In this document: one piece after another, positions 11,691 through 22,076 of the stretch | Layout of the letters: every line of letters starts with the position of its first letter | Position numbering within the stretch: position 1 is the stretch's first letter | NCBI GenBank assembly: GCA_038025085.1 | Contig: CM076144.1 | Span: forward strand, 40,521,001 to 40,585,000 | DNA: 64,000 nt | From: Tetragonia tetragonoides | Taxonomy: Eukaryota > Streptophyta > Magnoliopsida > Caryophyllales > Aizoaceae | Direction: 5' to 3' | The notes under the pieces: generated by a model | The model's input: only the letters and a program-made list of their open reading frames with translations | Databases searched by the model: none | Told to the model about the DNA's origin: nothing | Translations under genes and position numbers: made by a program

Positions 11691-12048
11691 AGGGGTGCAA
11701 ACGAGTCGAGTCGAGCCGAGTATTTCTGTGTTCGTGCTCGGCTTGTTTATTAAACGAGCGTCATATTGGTGCTCGTGCTCGGCTCATTTCTTATCGAGCG
11801 AGTTTTAAACAAGCTTTGACTGAGTTTTGACCGAGCCGTTCATGAGCTGCTCGCGAGCACACTAACTTTAAAGGCAATTTCACCCATGAAAATACTAAAC
11901 GAGCCGAGTTGAGGAGTGCTCGTGCTCGGCTCGTTTAGTAAACGAACCTTGAATTGGTGCTCGTGCTCGGCTCGTTTATTATGGAACGAGCTTTGACCGA
12001 GTATGTTCACGAGCTGCTCGCGAGTGCATCAGCTCGTTTGCACCCCTA
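11691..12048. mobile_element. hAT-type MITE in the E1 RT gene
   Basis: A 358-bp insertion with perfect 16-bp terminal inverted repeats, TAGGGGTGCAAACGAG at the left and its complement at the right. It is flanked by the 8-bp TSD GGTGTTAT (11683-11690 and 12049-12056). An 8-bp TSD and a TAGGGGTG end are typical of hAT transposons. Inside, GCTCGTGCTCGGCTCGTTTA-like subrepeats recur about three times. No coding capacity. The empty site is visible in E2 at about 44395-44415. Confidence 0.92.
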
Positions 12049-12056
12049 GGTGTTAT

Positions 12057-13107
12057 TCATCATTTCCATAAACTTAGCAGGTGCATTAGATAACCCAAAT
12101 GGCATAACAGTAAACTCATAATGCCCATACCTTGTCCCAAAGGCAGTTTTCGCAATGTCGACCTCATCAATCCTAAGTTGATGATAACATGACCACAAAT
12201 CCACCTTTGAAAATACTCCAGCTCCTTAGAGTTGGTCGAACAGGTCTTCAGTCCTAGGTAGAGGATACCTATTCTTGACATTGACCTTATTCAACTCACG
12301 GTAGTCAATGCAGAGACGTAGACTACCATCCTTCTTACACACAATTAGAACTGGTGCGCCCCACGGTGACACACTAGGTCTAATGTACCCTTTCGCTAGT
12401 AACTCCTCCAATTGCTCCTTTAGCTCTTTCATCTCTAAAGGTACCATTCTATACGGTGCCCTCGAAATCGGACCTGTTCCAGGAACTAGGTCAATCTGAA
12501 ACACAGTATCCCTCACTGGTGGCATATCAGGAATCTCCTTTGGAAATACATCCGGAAACTCATTGACCACATCAATCTTTGAGATTTCCTCGTCTATTCC
12601 CTCTACATTCTGAATGTGACACAAAAATCCCTCACATCCTTTCTCTAAGTGCTTTTTTGCCACTAACATCGAAATAATCCCAATTCCTCCCTTAGTGACA
12701 ATTCCTTTATAAGAGATTCTATTACCTCTTGGTCCTTTCAGCGATATCTTTTGTTCACTACAATCGATTCTCGCTTTGTACTTTTTGAGCCAGTTCATCC
12801 CCAAAATGACATCAAAATCTCCCAATTGAAACTCAATCAGGTCTGCAGGCAATTCAGACCCAGCAACGTTCACACGAACATTGGGATGCACTACTTTACA
12901 CAATATCACCTCTCCAGTAGGAGTGGCAATACTAGTCTCGAAAGACTCAACTACACCCATCCCATGTTTCTTAACAAAGTTTTCAGATATGAATGAATGT
13001 GATGCTCCAGAATCAAATAAAACATAGGCAGGCGAAGAATTTACAAGGAACGTACCAGTCACCACATTGTTTGCCGCATTAGCCTGTACTTGATTCATCA
13101 CAGACAA
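12057..13107 (-). pseudogene. E1 protease and N-terminal RT
   Basis: Starts at about 13107 ([16 protein letters not shown]). The aspartic protease motif [12 protein letters not shown] (about 13000-13035) is intact. Then come DVILGMNWL, the linker and RT fingers with [29 protein letters not shown] and [14 protein letters not shown] stop near 12226 and a frame change lead into the palm (12281-12060, decayed), which is cut by the hAT MITE at 12057. It processes Gag-Pol and copies the element RNA in an intact relative. Confidence 0.88.
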
Positions 13108-13482
13108 ACGACCTCCATTTCTGTTCTGGTTGCCATTATTATTCTGAACATTTCCAGCCTGTCCATTCAGCCCATTCTGTCGATTACCACCCTGGTGGTT
13201 CCCACTTTGACCCTAGCTGCAGGAGCTTGAACATTGTTGTTGCCCCCACCATTATTCACGGTCTTGCCCTTCTGAGGACAATCAAAAGAACGATGCCCCA
13301 ACTCTTGACAAGTGTAGCACCTCACCTTATTTCTAGCACAATCAAGTCCTGGGTGATTCTTATTGCATCTCTTGCAAATGTAGGGTTTGCCCTTCCAACC
13401 CCCATTATTCTTATGGCCATTTCCATTGCCATTTTTGCCATTTCCATTCTTGGAATTCCCACCCTCGTTGTGGTTATTCCCT

Positions 13483-13577
<95 letters not shown>
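13483..13577. repeat. (GTT)n/(AAC)n microsatellite 1 in E1 gag
   Basis: About 31 uninterrupted GTT units on the + strand. In sense they code for a polyasparagine tract. Such uninterrupted trinucleotide tracts are slippage-prone. Confidence 0.95.
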
Positions 13578-13580
<3 letters not shown>

Positions 13581-13644
13581 TCTTATGGCCATTTCCATTG
13601 CCATTTGCATTCTTGGAATTCCCACCCTCGTTGTGGTTATTCCC

Positions 13645-13645
13645 T

Positions 13646-13707
<62 letters not shown>

Positions 13708-13727
13708 ATTGTTGTTGTTGTTGTTCC
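13645..13727. repeat. (GTT)n/(AAC)n microsatellite 2 in E1 gag
   Basis: About 27 GTT units with one ATT interruption near 13707. It belongs to the second copy of the tandemly duplicated gag segment. Confidence 0.95.
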
Positions 13728-13767
13728 CTCCCCGTAACTTTTCCTTCTTCTCACCACCACTACCCTG

Positions 13768-15290
13768 ATTTTTCTCCCCTCTTTTCTGCGTGCCTCATCT
13801 TCGGCCCTCCTTTCGGGGGATCGGGTTTTCCGGACAGCCTGGGAGAGCGCGTTGGGTGATCGAATTTCGTGAATCTTTTAGTGTATATGCACATAGAGAT
13901 TTTTATACCAAGGACATGATTAAGATTTTCGGAAGTCGCCACCAAATTTTGAGGTAATTTGGAAACCTTGGAGATAAAGTCGATAGTCTAGAAAGACGTC
14001 AACTCAACTCCTGTGCACCCCAATCCCTATTGGGGAAATTGACTTCATTAATGAGTTCGGGGGCGTAGGTATGAGTTAGGAAGGTGTTAGGCACCCAACT
14101 CGCCCGTTAACAACAAAGGCCTTTACTAATCGATTCAATATAAATATTAATGCTACGGTTCCAAACAGGGTTCAGTTTGTCCAAATTCCTAGTTTTAATT
14201 AATGGGTTTGACCAAGCATTATTAATGTGACCCCTTTTAACAATTTATCAAGTTGCATGCTTTTTATTGCTAGAAAACGATAAATATGCTAAAAACATGC
14301 GAGATAGAAGGCAAACAAGGTAATTCATCCACCAAAGCACAATTCAATATAAAACAATAAATAATAAATATGCATTCATTCATCCATTCATTAGGCTTAA
14401 TACAAGCCCTATTGCCCAAAACACGCCATGCATGTACATATCACATAAACCAAATTCGTTAGTAATGACAAGCAATATAAAATTTATTGAAAACCCTCAG
14501 ATTGGATTACCTGGATGCTCACAATGAACTTATTGGGTTGTATTGCTTGAATTCATGCTCTTGATGAAGTATGAAGGTTTATTTTTGTGGTGCTAGGGCT
14601 AATCCTAAAGAAGGATTAGAATCAGAATTTAGGGTTTATAATATGAGAGAGAATGTCCAACCTCTTAGAGAGAATCTCCAACCTCTTCAACTGAACCCTA
14701 AGGTTTGCTTATATAGAAGAGGGGGAGCTACCAGGGTTTGGCACGGAAATCGAATGGGCCTCGAATTTTGCCGTCCGCGAGAAAGGGTCCAGGCGGCCAA
14801 ACCGCTAGGCCGAGCGGCCAAACCGGCAGGCCAAGCGGTCAAGCTGCTTGGCAAGAGACTTAGCCGCAAGGCAGGCGGTCAAACCGCTTGGCCTAGCGGC
14901 CAACGCTTGAGCCCAAGCGTGGCCGCTTGGACCTGGTGCGGTGTGCCTGCATAGGCGCCTGGCATGATTTTCGTGCGGGGGAGGCTCTTCCGAGGGGGTC
15001 CACGCGGGATTGACTGAGCTCCCTTGTTTGACCAAGGGTTGACTCATGGGTTTGGGTTCCCTTTCGGGCCCTTAGGTTCAAAGAGGCCTATCTCTTAGTT
15101 TTGGACTTCAATTGAATTGAGTCCAACTGGTTTGGATCACCTGTACAAAAGGCTTCCACTGGCTAATTCAAATGAACTGGGCTAATCATCAGAGCAATTA
15201 TTCTCGCAACCCAAGTTCGAGAAAAATCCAATCCTTTCATCATCGGGTTTTTACGAGGACTTATTATAGACACAATTTTTGGTGTCTACA
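13768..15290 (-). mobile_element. T2 3' LTR (long form)
   Basis: In sense it begins TGTAGACACC (15290) and runs to 13768; the last bases (complement of TGTAGGCTGCCGTA, present at 29893) are missing. A TATA box, CTATATAAG on the minus strand, lies at about 14709-14717, downstream in sense of the palindrome array 14793-14926. The other LTR (29893-30345) matches 13768-14025 and 15105-15290 only. Confidence 0.88.
14793..14926. repeat. 21-bp-period palindrome array in the T2 LTR, upstream of TATA
   Basis: GCGG half-sites start at 14793, 14814, 14835, (decayed ~14855), 14875, 14896 and 14917. Most are followed after about 5 bases by CCGC or a variant (for example GCGGTCAAACCGC at 14875). Period is 20-21 bp, two turns of B-DNA. 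It lies about 75 bp upstream, in sense, of the LTR TATA box. Confidence 0.85.
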
Positions 15291-15340
15291 GAAGCCCCTA
15301 CTTTGGCCGAGCTCAAATAGAGCGAAGGTCAAAGTATTCC
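15291..15340 (-). other. T2 polypurine tract region
   Basis: On the minus strand AAAGTAGGGGCTTC lies directly before the LTR start TGTAGACACC. It is preceded by CTTTGACCTTCGCT...CTCGGCC, as in T1 (2025-2064). Confidence 0.75.
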
Positions 15341-15413
15341 TATGCCAATACTTGCAATAAACAGGAAAACTGAGTGAAGTGACAATCAGTTTAAGATAAA
15401 CAATCATTAATTC

Positions 15414-16072
15414 CTCGGTTTATTCAACCGAGAGTTTGACCCTATGCTGTAGGTCAGACAATAAATGTCCTCTGATTTTCAGTCAAAGGGGACCCTATGT
15501 TGTAGGTTACACAATAAATGTCCTCCGATTTTCAGTCGAAGGGGAATTTATGTTGTAGGTTACATAATAAACGTCCTTCGATTTTCAGTCGAAGGGGACC
15601 TTATGCTGTAGGTTACACAATAAAATGTCCTCCGATTTTCAGTCGAAGGGGACCTTATGCTGTAGGTTACACAATAAAACATTTTATTAGAGATAAGATA
15701 AGAGATAAAAATCCTCCGATTTTCAGTCGAAGGGTGACCCTATGCTGTAGGTCAAACAATAAACGTCCTTCGATTTTCAGTCGAAGGGGAACCCTATGCT
15801 GTAGGTTACATAGTAAAAAATATTTCGTTAGAAATAATATAAGAGATAAGAAATCTTTCGATTTTTGGTCGAAAGGTGACCCTATGCTGTAGGTCAAACA
15901 ATAAACGTCCTTCGATTTTCAGTCAAAGGGGAACCCTATGCTTTAGGTTACACAATAAAAATATTTCGTTAGAAATAATATAAGAGATAAGAAATCTTTC
16001 GATTTTTTGTCGAAAGGTGACCCTATGCTGTAGGTCAGACAATAAACGTCCTTCGATTTTTAGTCGAAGGGG
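15414..16072 (-). repeat. Tandem array of 11 stem-loops in the T2 3' UTR
   Basis: Repeats of about 54-90 bp combine a 7-bp-stem hairpin with GACCCTATGCTGTAGGT(TA/CA)NACAATAAA. Arms start at 15414, 15469, 15522, 15575, 15629, 15713, 15767, 15855, 15909, 15996 and 16050. The common stem is CCTTCGA...TCGAAGG with a 7-base loop. Variants are CTTTCGA...TCGAAAG (15855, 15996) and the unrelated CTCGGTT...AACCGAG (15414). The five stems with one A:C mismatch on the + strand (15469, 15522, 15629, 15713, 15909) have G:U there on the minus strand. Some spacers hold an extra TTTCGTTAGAAATAATATAAGAGATAA-type insert. Confidence 0.92.
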
Positions 16073-16139
16073 AACCCTATGCTGTAGGTTACACAATAAA
16101 AAATATTTCATTAGAAATAATAAGTAGTAAAGGGTAGTA

Positions 16140-16336
16140 AAATGTTGCTCAGACCTTAGGTCGGGTTTGAGCTCATGCCATTTGGCCAAGTATAAATGTG
16201 CAAACCTGTGAGTTTAAAGTAGTCCTGTTTTTCATAACGGACTTTGGCGCGTAAATAACTGCTATGGATCTCGTGTGGGGCCTGTGATTTTGAACCAATG
16301 GCCCAAAGATACGTCAGGGGTGAGAAAGTGGGCCAG
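16140..16336. other. Spacer between hairpin array and palindrome array; no gene seen
   Basis: About 200 bp with no convincing ORF or repeat. It leads into the PMD-A upstream region. Confidence 0.5.
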
Positions 16337-16472
16337 ACGGTCAAACCGCCACGTCAAGCGGTCAAACCGCTAGGTAGAGCGGTCTAGCCGCTGGCTGGAG
16401 CGGCTACGCCGCTTGGCGTGCGGTCTGACCGCCAGCTGGGCAGTCTGACCGTCCACGTGGCGGTTTGACCGG
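16337..16472. repeat. 21-bp-period palindrome array upstream of antisense PMD-A
   Basis: Seven units start at 16337, 16358, 16379, 16400, 16420, 16440 and 16460, with steps of 21, 21, 21, 20, 20 and 20 bp. Consensus is GCGG-N5-CCGC, for example AGCGGTCAAACCGCT, AGCGGTCTAGCCGCT and AGCGGCTACGCCGCT. The middle five bases vary while the arms stay paired. Confidence 0.9.
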
Positions 16473-16497
16473 CCACTAGGTCATTTGTGCGGTTCTA

Positions 16498-16764
16498 CCA
16501 TAAAAGGAGAAGGGGTGGCCGAAATGGGTCATCTTCCCATTTCTAGCTCTCTCTTTCTCTCTCCTCCATTTTTGCTCAAGCTTTTCAACCTCAATCAAAG
16601 CCCCTAACTCCAAATCTTGACGTTTTCTTGCTCAAATTCTTAGTAGAACTTGATTTTGCTAGTCGTTCTTGTGTTTTTGAGTGTCAAAACTCAAAATTGT
16701 GTGAATTTGTGAGTTTTGTGAGTTTCACTCAAATTTCAACAGCTCCATTTTTTGCTCTTCATCC
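16498..16764 (+). promoter_or_regulatory. Putative promoter and leader of antisense PMD-A
   Basis: A TATA-like CCATAAAAGG at about 16498-16507 lies about 30 bp after the palindrome array. A CT-rich leader (CTCTCTCTTTCTCTCTCC, about 16547-16564) and the ATG at 16765 follow. The order array - TATA - CT-rich leader - ATG is the same as at PMD-B. Promoter activity is inferred. Confidence 0.5.
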
Positions 16765-19700
16765 ATGGCTCCTAAGCTTAGAGGAGGTAGGAAAAGGAAG
16801 GGGCAAGAGGTTGTTGTTCATGAGGCCCCGAATGTTTTCACTCGGGTTTTTGTTTCCGGTATACCCCATCACCGGGTGGGTGAGAGCCGGTTAGTCCAGG
16901 ATGATTTCACTCGCAGTGATTTCCATCCTACCGATCGTTGGGAGCTCAGCGATCTAGTTTTCAAGAGGAAGGATCATTTGGTTACCGTTCGTACCAAATG
17001 TCGGGTATGTCATCATTTCTTGTTCTCGCTCTTTTACACTTAGAAAATCATGTGTAGGCGAACATAGAATTTCTAGGTTGAGAACTGTAGTGTAGAAAAC
17101 CAATTTGCGTGAAATTGTTTTTCTGGTTAATTTGCGAATTCCCGTAGGATTCTTGTATTTATATGCATGTGAAGAATGAATATGTGTGAAATTCATCTTT
17201 AATTTGGGAAAAATAAATTTGTATGAAATTTACTCTCGTTGCAATTATATATTTCTGTGAAAATAAACTTGAATGAAGTTTACTTTTGCTGTGGAGGTAA
17301 ACGGTTTTTCGAGTATATTTGTGAAAAATAAATTTATGTGAAATTTACTCTCTTTAAAATTTACTCTTGTCATGTTGGCTTAGCTAAAATGCTAAATTTT
17401 ACGATTTGTAAAAATTTAGGACTAAAGTGGAGACTGGTAGTTGTTACTAGGATCACCTAGCTAATTTTCTTTGCAATTATTTGTGCCTTTTAGGATGCCG
17501 ACACGGCCATGCGAGGTTACGGTAGCCTCTTGGGCATCGAGAAAGCCCGCAGGTACGTGACTCCTTCGGTGGACGCTACTGCGGCGCGTTGTGGCTTCAG
17601 TCACTTTTTAGCGGCCATGGCTTCTGCCGAGCGCTCCGATCGCCTATTGGGTAGAGGCCTTCCGGAGCGGTACTGGGATACTACCAGTACCTTTCATTTT
17701 CCTATGGGTGAGATCATGATCACCCCTTTCGAGTTAGGTCTCATTTCTGGGCTTCCTTACACCGGTACTCCTGTTACTTATGGAGATGTGAGCCGGGAGG
17801 TTATGGTGGAGATGTTTGGTATCTTTGGGACCAACTGGGATGGTAGGGAGTATGGTCGAACTGACGTCATGGTCCAGTTCTTGACCAACCCGAGGAAGCT
17901 GAAGAAGATCGCAGCGGAGCATCACGCCCGCCTTCTCTTGGCACTTGTGCTAGCTTGTTCCGTCTTTTCGGATAAAGCTAGTAGGTATCATGTTCACTAT
18001 TTCCCGTGTCTGCGGGATTTGGATAGAGTTGCGGAGTACAACTGGGGTCTTCCCGCATACTCTTGTCTTCTACGGTGTTTGAGGCAGTCTAGTCGCCTCA
18101 GTGGAGAGGAGGGTGCATCTTGCATCTCCTTAGTTGGTTATTGGAAGGTTATGGAGGTAATTTCCTTTTACCCTTCTTGTACTTTGTGTTTCGGCTCTTT
18201 ATTAATAACTTGTGCCTAATCCATGTACTTTGCATGTTTTAGATTTGGCTTTATGAGCATTTCCCCGACCTTGCCCCTCTTCTCGAGATAGGGGATTTAT
18301 CCTTTCCAGCGATGCAGACCTGGAGGGGACGGGCTTCTTGCCCATTTACTACACTGCACGCCCTTAGGGAGACGATATATCCCTTGACCGCTCAGGATGC
18401 AAGCAACTTTCCTTTGTGCTTCTTTGGTCCTTTGATCCTTTTGTATGCTTATTCTTGCTTTTGCAGGTTGACTGGTTTCCCTGGACGGATTACCTCCCGG
18501 GCCTATCAGATAGATTCTTGGGTGCTCAGGTGTACGACCAGAGGAGGATCCTTATTGAGGGTCCCTTTGGTTTTGAGTGGTTCTTGGGGGAGAGACTGAT
18601 TAGGCAAACTTTCCCCGACCTTTGGATCCTCCAGATTCTATGCTTTATGTTTGTCACCTTATCGTGGAGCAGGTGAGGGCGGCCACCATTGGGGCGAATG
18701 CCCTTGAGTATTTGCTTCCAGCTGATCCCGAGGTGGATCTCATGGTGGCTTATACTGGTTTCGTTGAGGCGCGGGTATGCCCCAACTTCTCTACCGATCC
18801 GGTGAGTAATGTACTTTTGTTTCTTAACTTCGTTTGGAAATTTAGAAATATGTCTGACATTCTTAAATCTTTGCAGAGTGCTTCGAGCTCTTCGGCTGTT
18901 TCTGCTCCACGTCCTACTCCTCCTACTTTGTCGGTGAGCTATACAGGAGCGGACGGGTCTCCTCAGGTTATACAAGTTCCTGAGTTTCGTGGTCCTGATT
19001 AGGAGGTTGAGGGATTGCCTCTACTTGCTGGCTGTAGGGGGGTAAGTGAGAATTCATTGTTATTTGCAATGTTTCCTTTGTATTTATGCTGATTCTTTTT
19101 CTTATGTGCACAGTTGGATGCTGCTGAGACATGGAAGGTCTTTAGGGGTATGCAAACCCTTAAGACTTGGATATCCAGATTCGCGTCTCGGAGTGTATGT
19201 ACGAGTCGTCGGTCCGACGTTCAAGAGGTATGTTCATTTCAAGTAATAATGCTTGATTTGAATTTTTGGTAACTTTCTGACTTGGAGCTTATATTTGCAG
19301 CCTGTTCCCGTGGTGAGGCCTCCTAGGCCTTCAGTTGTTCGTACTCCGGAGTTGGTGTCTACACCACAACGTCCTCCTCCCAGACAGGAGAGTGTAGAGG
19401 TGCGTCAGGGGACGCCTCGGGCTAGAGTGGATACGGGGAGCTCGCCCCAAGTGCCTTCTCTTCCGCAATGGCCTGCACCGCCTCCCTACATGGGGTATCC
19501 GGGCTATCATATGCCCATGTATCCTCCACTCCCTCCAAGGGGTTCTTGGAGTCAGGAGAGTACGGAGTATGGCGGTTATCCCGGCATGTCGGAACCACCT
19601 CGTCATTCATTGGATCTCGCTTACTTAGCGGGTTCATTATTTGCTTTCGACCCTAGAGCTTGGGCGATGTCTCAGCCCTGTCCTTTAGGTGCTCCACCAT

Positions 19701-19771
19701 CGAGTGGACCCGGAGAGTCGTCTCAGGCGGGTCCGGGTATTGGCGAAGATAGCCAGTTATATTTGCTGTAG
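16765..19771 (+). pseudogene. Antisense PMD-A: multi-exon plant-mobile-domain-like gene of T2
   Basis: Exon 1 (16765 to ~17006) codes for the basic MAPKLRGGRKRKGQE start. Exon 2 (17495-18153) carries the PMD core: RYWDTTSTFHFPMGEIMITP, then LGLISGLPYTGTP, and LALVLACSVFSDK. An exon beginning at ~18243 gives IWLYEHFPDLAPLLE, and another at ~18468 gives VDWFPWTDYLPGLSDRFLG. Later exons (to 18803, 18880-~19040, 19115-~19229, 19301-19771) end in a long Pro-rich tail (PPPYMGYPGYHMPMYPPLPP). Introns have GT...AG borders with pyrimidine-rich 3' ends. A frameshift near 18615 and an in-frame TAG at about 19000 suggest decay. The domain is known from MULE- and retroelement-related proteins; function here is unknown. 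It lies opposite to pol of its own element. Confidence 0.8.
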
Positions 19772-20273
19772 TGCATTTCGAACTTTCGGGCTTGTATTAA
19801 ACCTGCTACAAGTTATTGCATTTTATTCACGCACAAACATGTCATACAAATGCCCATATGTGAACTTCAATCAACTAATTTCCGAATGGGAAATGAGAAA
19901 TCACGACATTCGGAAATTTAGGATTCCCGAGAATTTAGCACATTTGGGGTACCCCTTCCCCTAAAATAAAAATAAAGTAAAAAAAGTAAAATAGAAAAAG
20001 ATAATTAAAGGGGAAAATATTAATAAAGGAAATCAGAAAATAAAAGGAATAAAAGTGGAACTTGATAATCAAGAAAGAAAATAAAAAGAGAATAAACAGA
20101 AAAGTGGCAAGAGCCAAAATTAAGGTAAGAAAAATATAAGGGAAGGCTTCCAAAATCTGTCCAAGTGGGAATTAGGAAGGTAGAGCCCGATCAGGCGTGG
20201 GGTCGGTTGAACCGAGGTCTCTCGCGAAAAGAGTACACCAGGCGCCTATACAGGATGACCACTAGAGCTCCTA
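19772..20273. other. Spacer between PMD-A and PMD-B; A-rich tract
   Basis: Holds the 3' end of PMD-A and a strongly A-rich, low-complexity tract (about 19960-20130). No gene was recognised. Confidence 0.5.
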
Positions 20274-20375
20274 GCGGCTGTGCTAGAGCTCCTAGCGGCT
20301 GTGCTAGAGCTCTAGCGGTTTGGCCGCTTGCTGGAGCGGTTTGGCCACTTGTCCCAGCGGCGTAGCCGTCCAGGC
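20274..20375. repeat. 21-bp-period palindrome array upstream of antisense PMD-B
   Basis: GCGG half-sites start at 20274, 20295, 20315, 20336 and 20357, with steps of 21, 20, 21 and 21 bp. The best unit is AGCGGTTTGGCCGCT at 20314. The first two units are near-identical (CTAGCGGCTGTGCTAGAGCT). A TATA box follows about 80 bp on. Confidence 0.88.
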
Positions 20376-20449
20376 TAGCTTCAAGGCCGCCTGACCTTTT
20401 TTTTGTCGTTTGTTTGAATTTCCTTAAATCTTCGACGAGAATCAAACCG

Positions 20450-20548
20450 TAGCCTCTATATAGTTGGGTCTCTTTCTCTTCTCTTCTCACCACTTGCTTT
20501 AAGCCCTTAGAGAGAGAATTCCTTGAGAGAAAATCCTTAATCTTAACA
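20450..20548 (+). promoter_or_regulatory. Putative promoter and leader of antisense PMD-B
   Basis: CTCTATATAG at about 20454-20463 is a good TATA box. A CT-rich stretch (TCTCTTTCTCTTCTCTTCTC, about 20468-20487) follows, and the ATG at 20549 is 85 bp downstream. The strand agrees with the gene and not with the retroelement. Confidence 0.6.
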
Positions 20549-22076
20549 ATGATGAACTTTGATGATGCTTTAGATGCTTGGTTGGCTTCCATGACTGTAG
20601 AGGAGAGGTTAGAACTCACCCCTTTTCATCTCAATGCCTTCTTTCACCTTAAACAAGTCAAGATTCTATGGGACTTTCTTCATGCTTCAGTCGAGTTTTG
20701 GGACCCGAAATTCCATGTCTTCCGTTCGGTGCTCAGGAGATGTGTCCCTTGGTGGAGGAATTCTCTGACATAATTGGCTTTCCAACCAAAAGTCCTCCTG
20801 TCGTTCCCTACTTGGGGAATGCCTTCATGGGTGATTTCCAAAGGTACCTTGGGTTGTCTCCCCGTCAAGCGGGTCAAGTGCTTCATGGTGAGGACCTCGA
20901 CCTTGCCAAGCTTGTGACTTTCTTCACTTCCAAGGCCCAAGGTGCGATGTACATGAGGTACAAGAGGCGTGCCTTTGTATTTTTCCTCCTCCATCGTTAT
21001 TTGTTTGTTGGTGGTAATGAAGATGCTCTTATTTCCTCCGAAAAGAAGTTTACCATTAATAGGGGCAAAGCTTGCCTTCTTAGGGTGACCGAACAGATAC
21101 AATGGGATAGCTCTCCTATGCACTTGGTTCTAGGAGAGACAAACCTAGCTTTAGATAGGCTCAAGAGCAATCCTCAAGAGTCCTTCACCGGGAGCCCTTT
21201 ACTCCTTCAAGTAAGCATTGTGATAAAGTCTTAATCTTTGTGGATTTAACTTTATTTGGTAAAATTCTTATCTTGTATTGACTTGAATTTTTCTTTTTGT
21301 TGTTTCTGTGTAGATATGGCTCCAAGAGTGGCTTCACTTGCTTGAGGCTCCAATAGATACTAGGAAGTTCCTCCCTAAACATTTTCCGGCGATGCCCCGA
21401 AAGTTCTCCGAGTCCTCTTGGGAAGAGTGGATAGCATATCTCTATTCCAATATCCAACCGGCTTGGTTCATCCCGTGGTGGCGTACCACCAAGATTGTGG
21501 GGTGTAGTGAGAACGTGCCCTTTACAAGGATTATTGGTTTGTATACTTTGACGTTCTTCTTGCCGAATCGCCTCCTCCGCCAATATGGATTAAGGAAAAG
21601 GATCCCGAGCGTGAGTTTTGAACCTCCTTGTCAAAGGCCCTTAACATCCTCCTTGGTGTCTAATTGGGAACGGCACTGGAACTTACCCGCATTCAAACCG
21701 GTTGTCTATCTTTTACAGGGAGTGGATTTGGAGCGGTGAACATCAAGTCAACCAAAGGCTCCTAGAGGAAGAAAAGGAGTTGTTCAAGGCCCGCAAATAT
21801 GATGAGCCAAACGGTATAAGGATCACTCCAATGGATAGGCCCGCTAAACCTTCCAAACCCCAAACTAAGGGTAAGGGAAAAGGTAAGGCAAAGGCCCAAT
21901 CCAAGAAAAGGAAGAATCCGGCCCATTCGGCCAAGCAAGTAACTCCAAGTAGGCCCAATGATCACGAAGCCTCTTCTAGCTATGGTAGGGAAAGGTGGGC
22001 TCCAAGAGAACGAATGGAACTTGATGAGCCTAGCGAACCCGTACAAGAGCCCAAAGTCAAAGACAAGGAGGAGTAG
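20549..22076 (+). pseudogene. Antisense PMD-B: second PMD-like gene of T2
   Basis: ATG at 20549 gives MMNFDDALDAWLASMT. The frame shifts near 20715, after FWDPKFHVFR, and continues as MCPLVEEFSDIIGFPTK, VVPYLGNAFMGDF, then MYMRYKRRAFVFFLLHRYLF. A GT donor at ~21211 (after SPLLLQ) and an AG acceptor at ~21314 join to IWLQEWLHLLEAP, the same join style as PMD-A (IWLYEHF). Exon 2 carries WIAYLYSNIQPAWFIPWW. A second frame change near 21700 leads to a Lys-rich tail (KGKGKGKAKAQSKKRKN, resembling a nuclear localisation signal) ending at 22076. It looks like the partner of PMD-A that Tat elements often carry. Function unknown; probably inactive. Confidence 0.75.

Larger units (their letters stand above)
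13112..13763 (-). pseudogene. E1 gag C-terminal part with zinc knuckles and expanded Asn repeat
   Basis: Minus strand: a basic linker, then a very long AAC-repeat tract read as polyasparagine, then YICKRCNKNHPGLDC and CYTCQELGHRSFDC zinc motifs (about 13262-13384). A block of about 150 bp (GGGAATAACCACAACGAGG... plus AAC repeat) is duplicated in tandem. E2 has a single copy with a short repeat at 42955-42990. The right end, at about 13763, is the T2 insertion point; gag resumes at 30346. A frame break separates it from protease at about 13110-13200. Confidence 0.85.

Noticed and set aside
11692..12057. Mutator-like MITE with a 9-bp TSD (GGTGTTATT)
   Set aside because: The ninth base matches by chance; with an 8-bp TSD the terminal inverted repeats become perfect and fit hAT.
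13227..13859. + strand ORFs with polyvaline, polyleucine or polycysteine
   Set aside because: They are readings of the GTT microsatellites opposite to E1 gag.
15414..16072. CRISPR-like array (repeats with hairpins)
   Set aside because: Plant nuclear context, repeats include the spacers, and unit length varies; it is a retroelement minisatellite.
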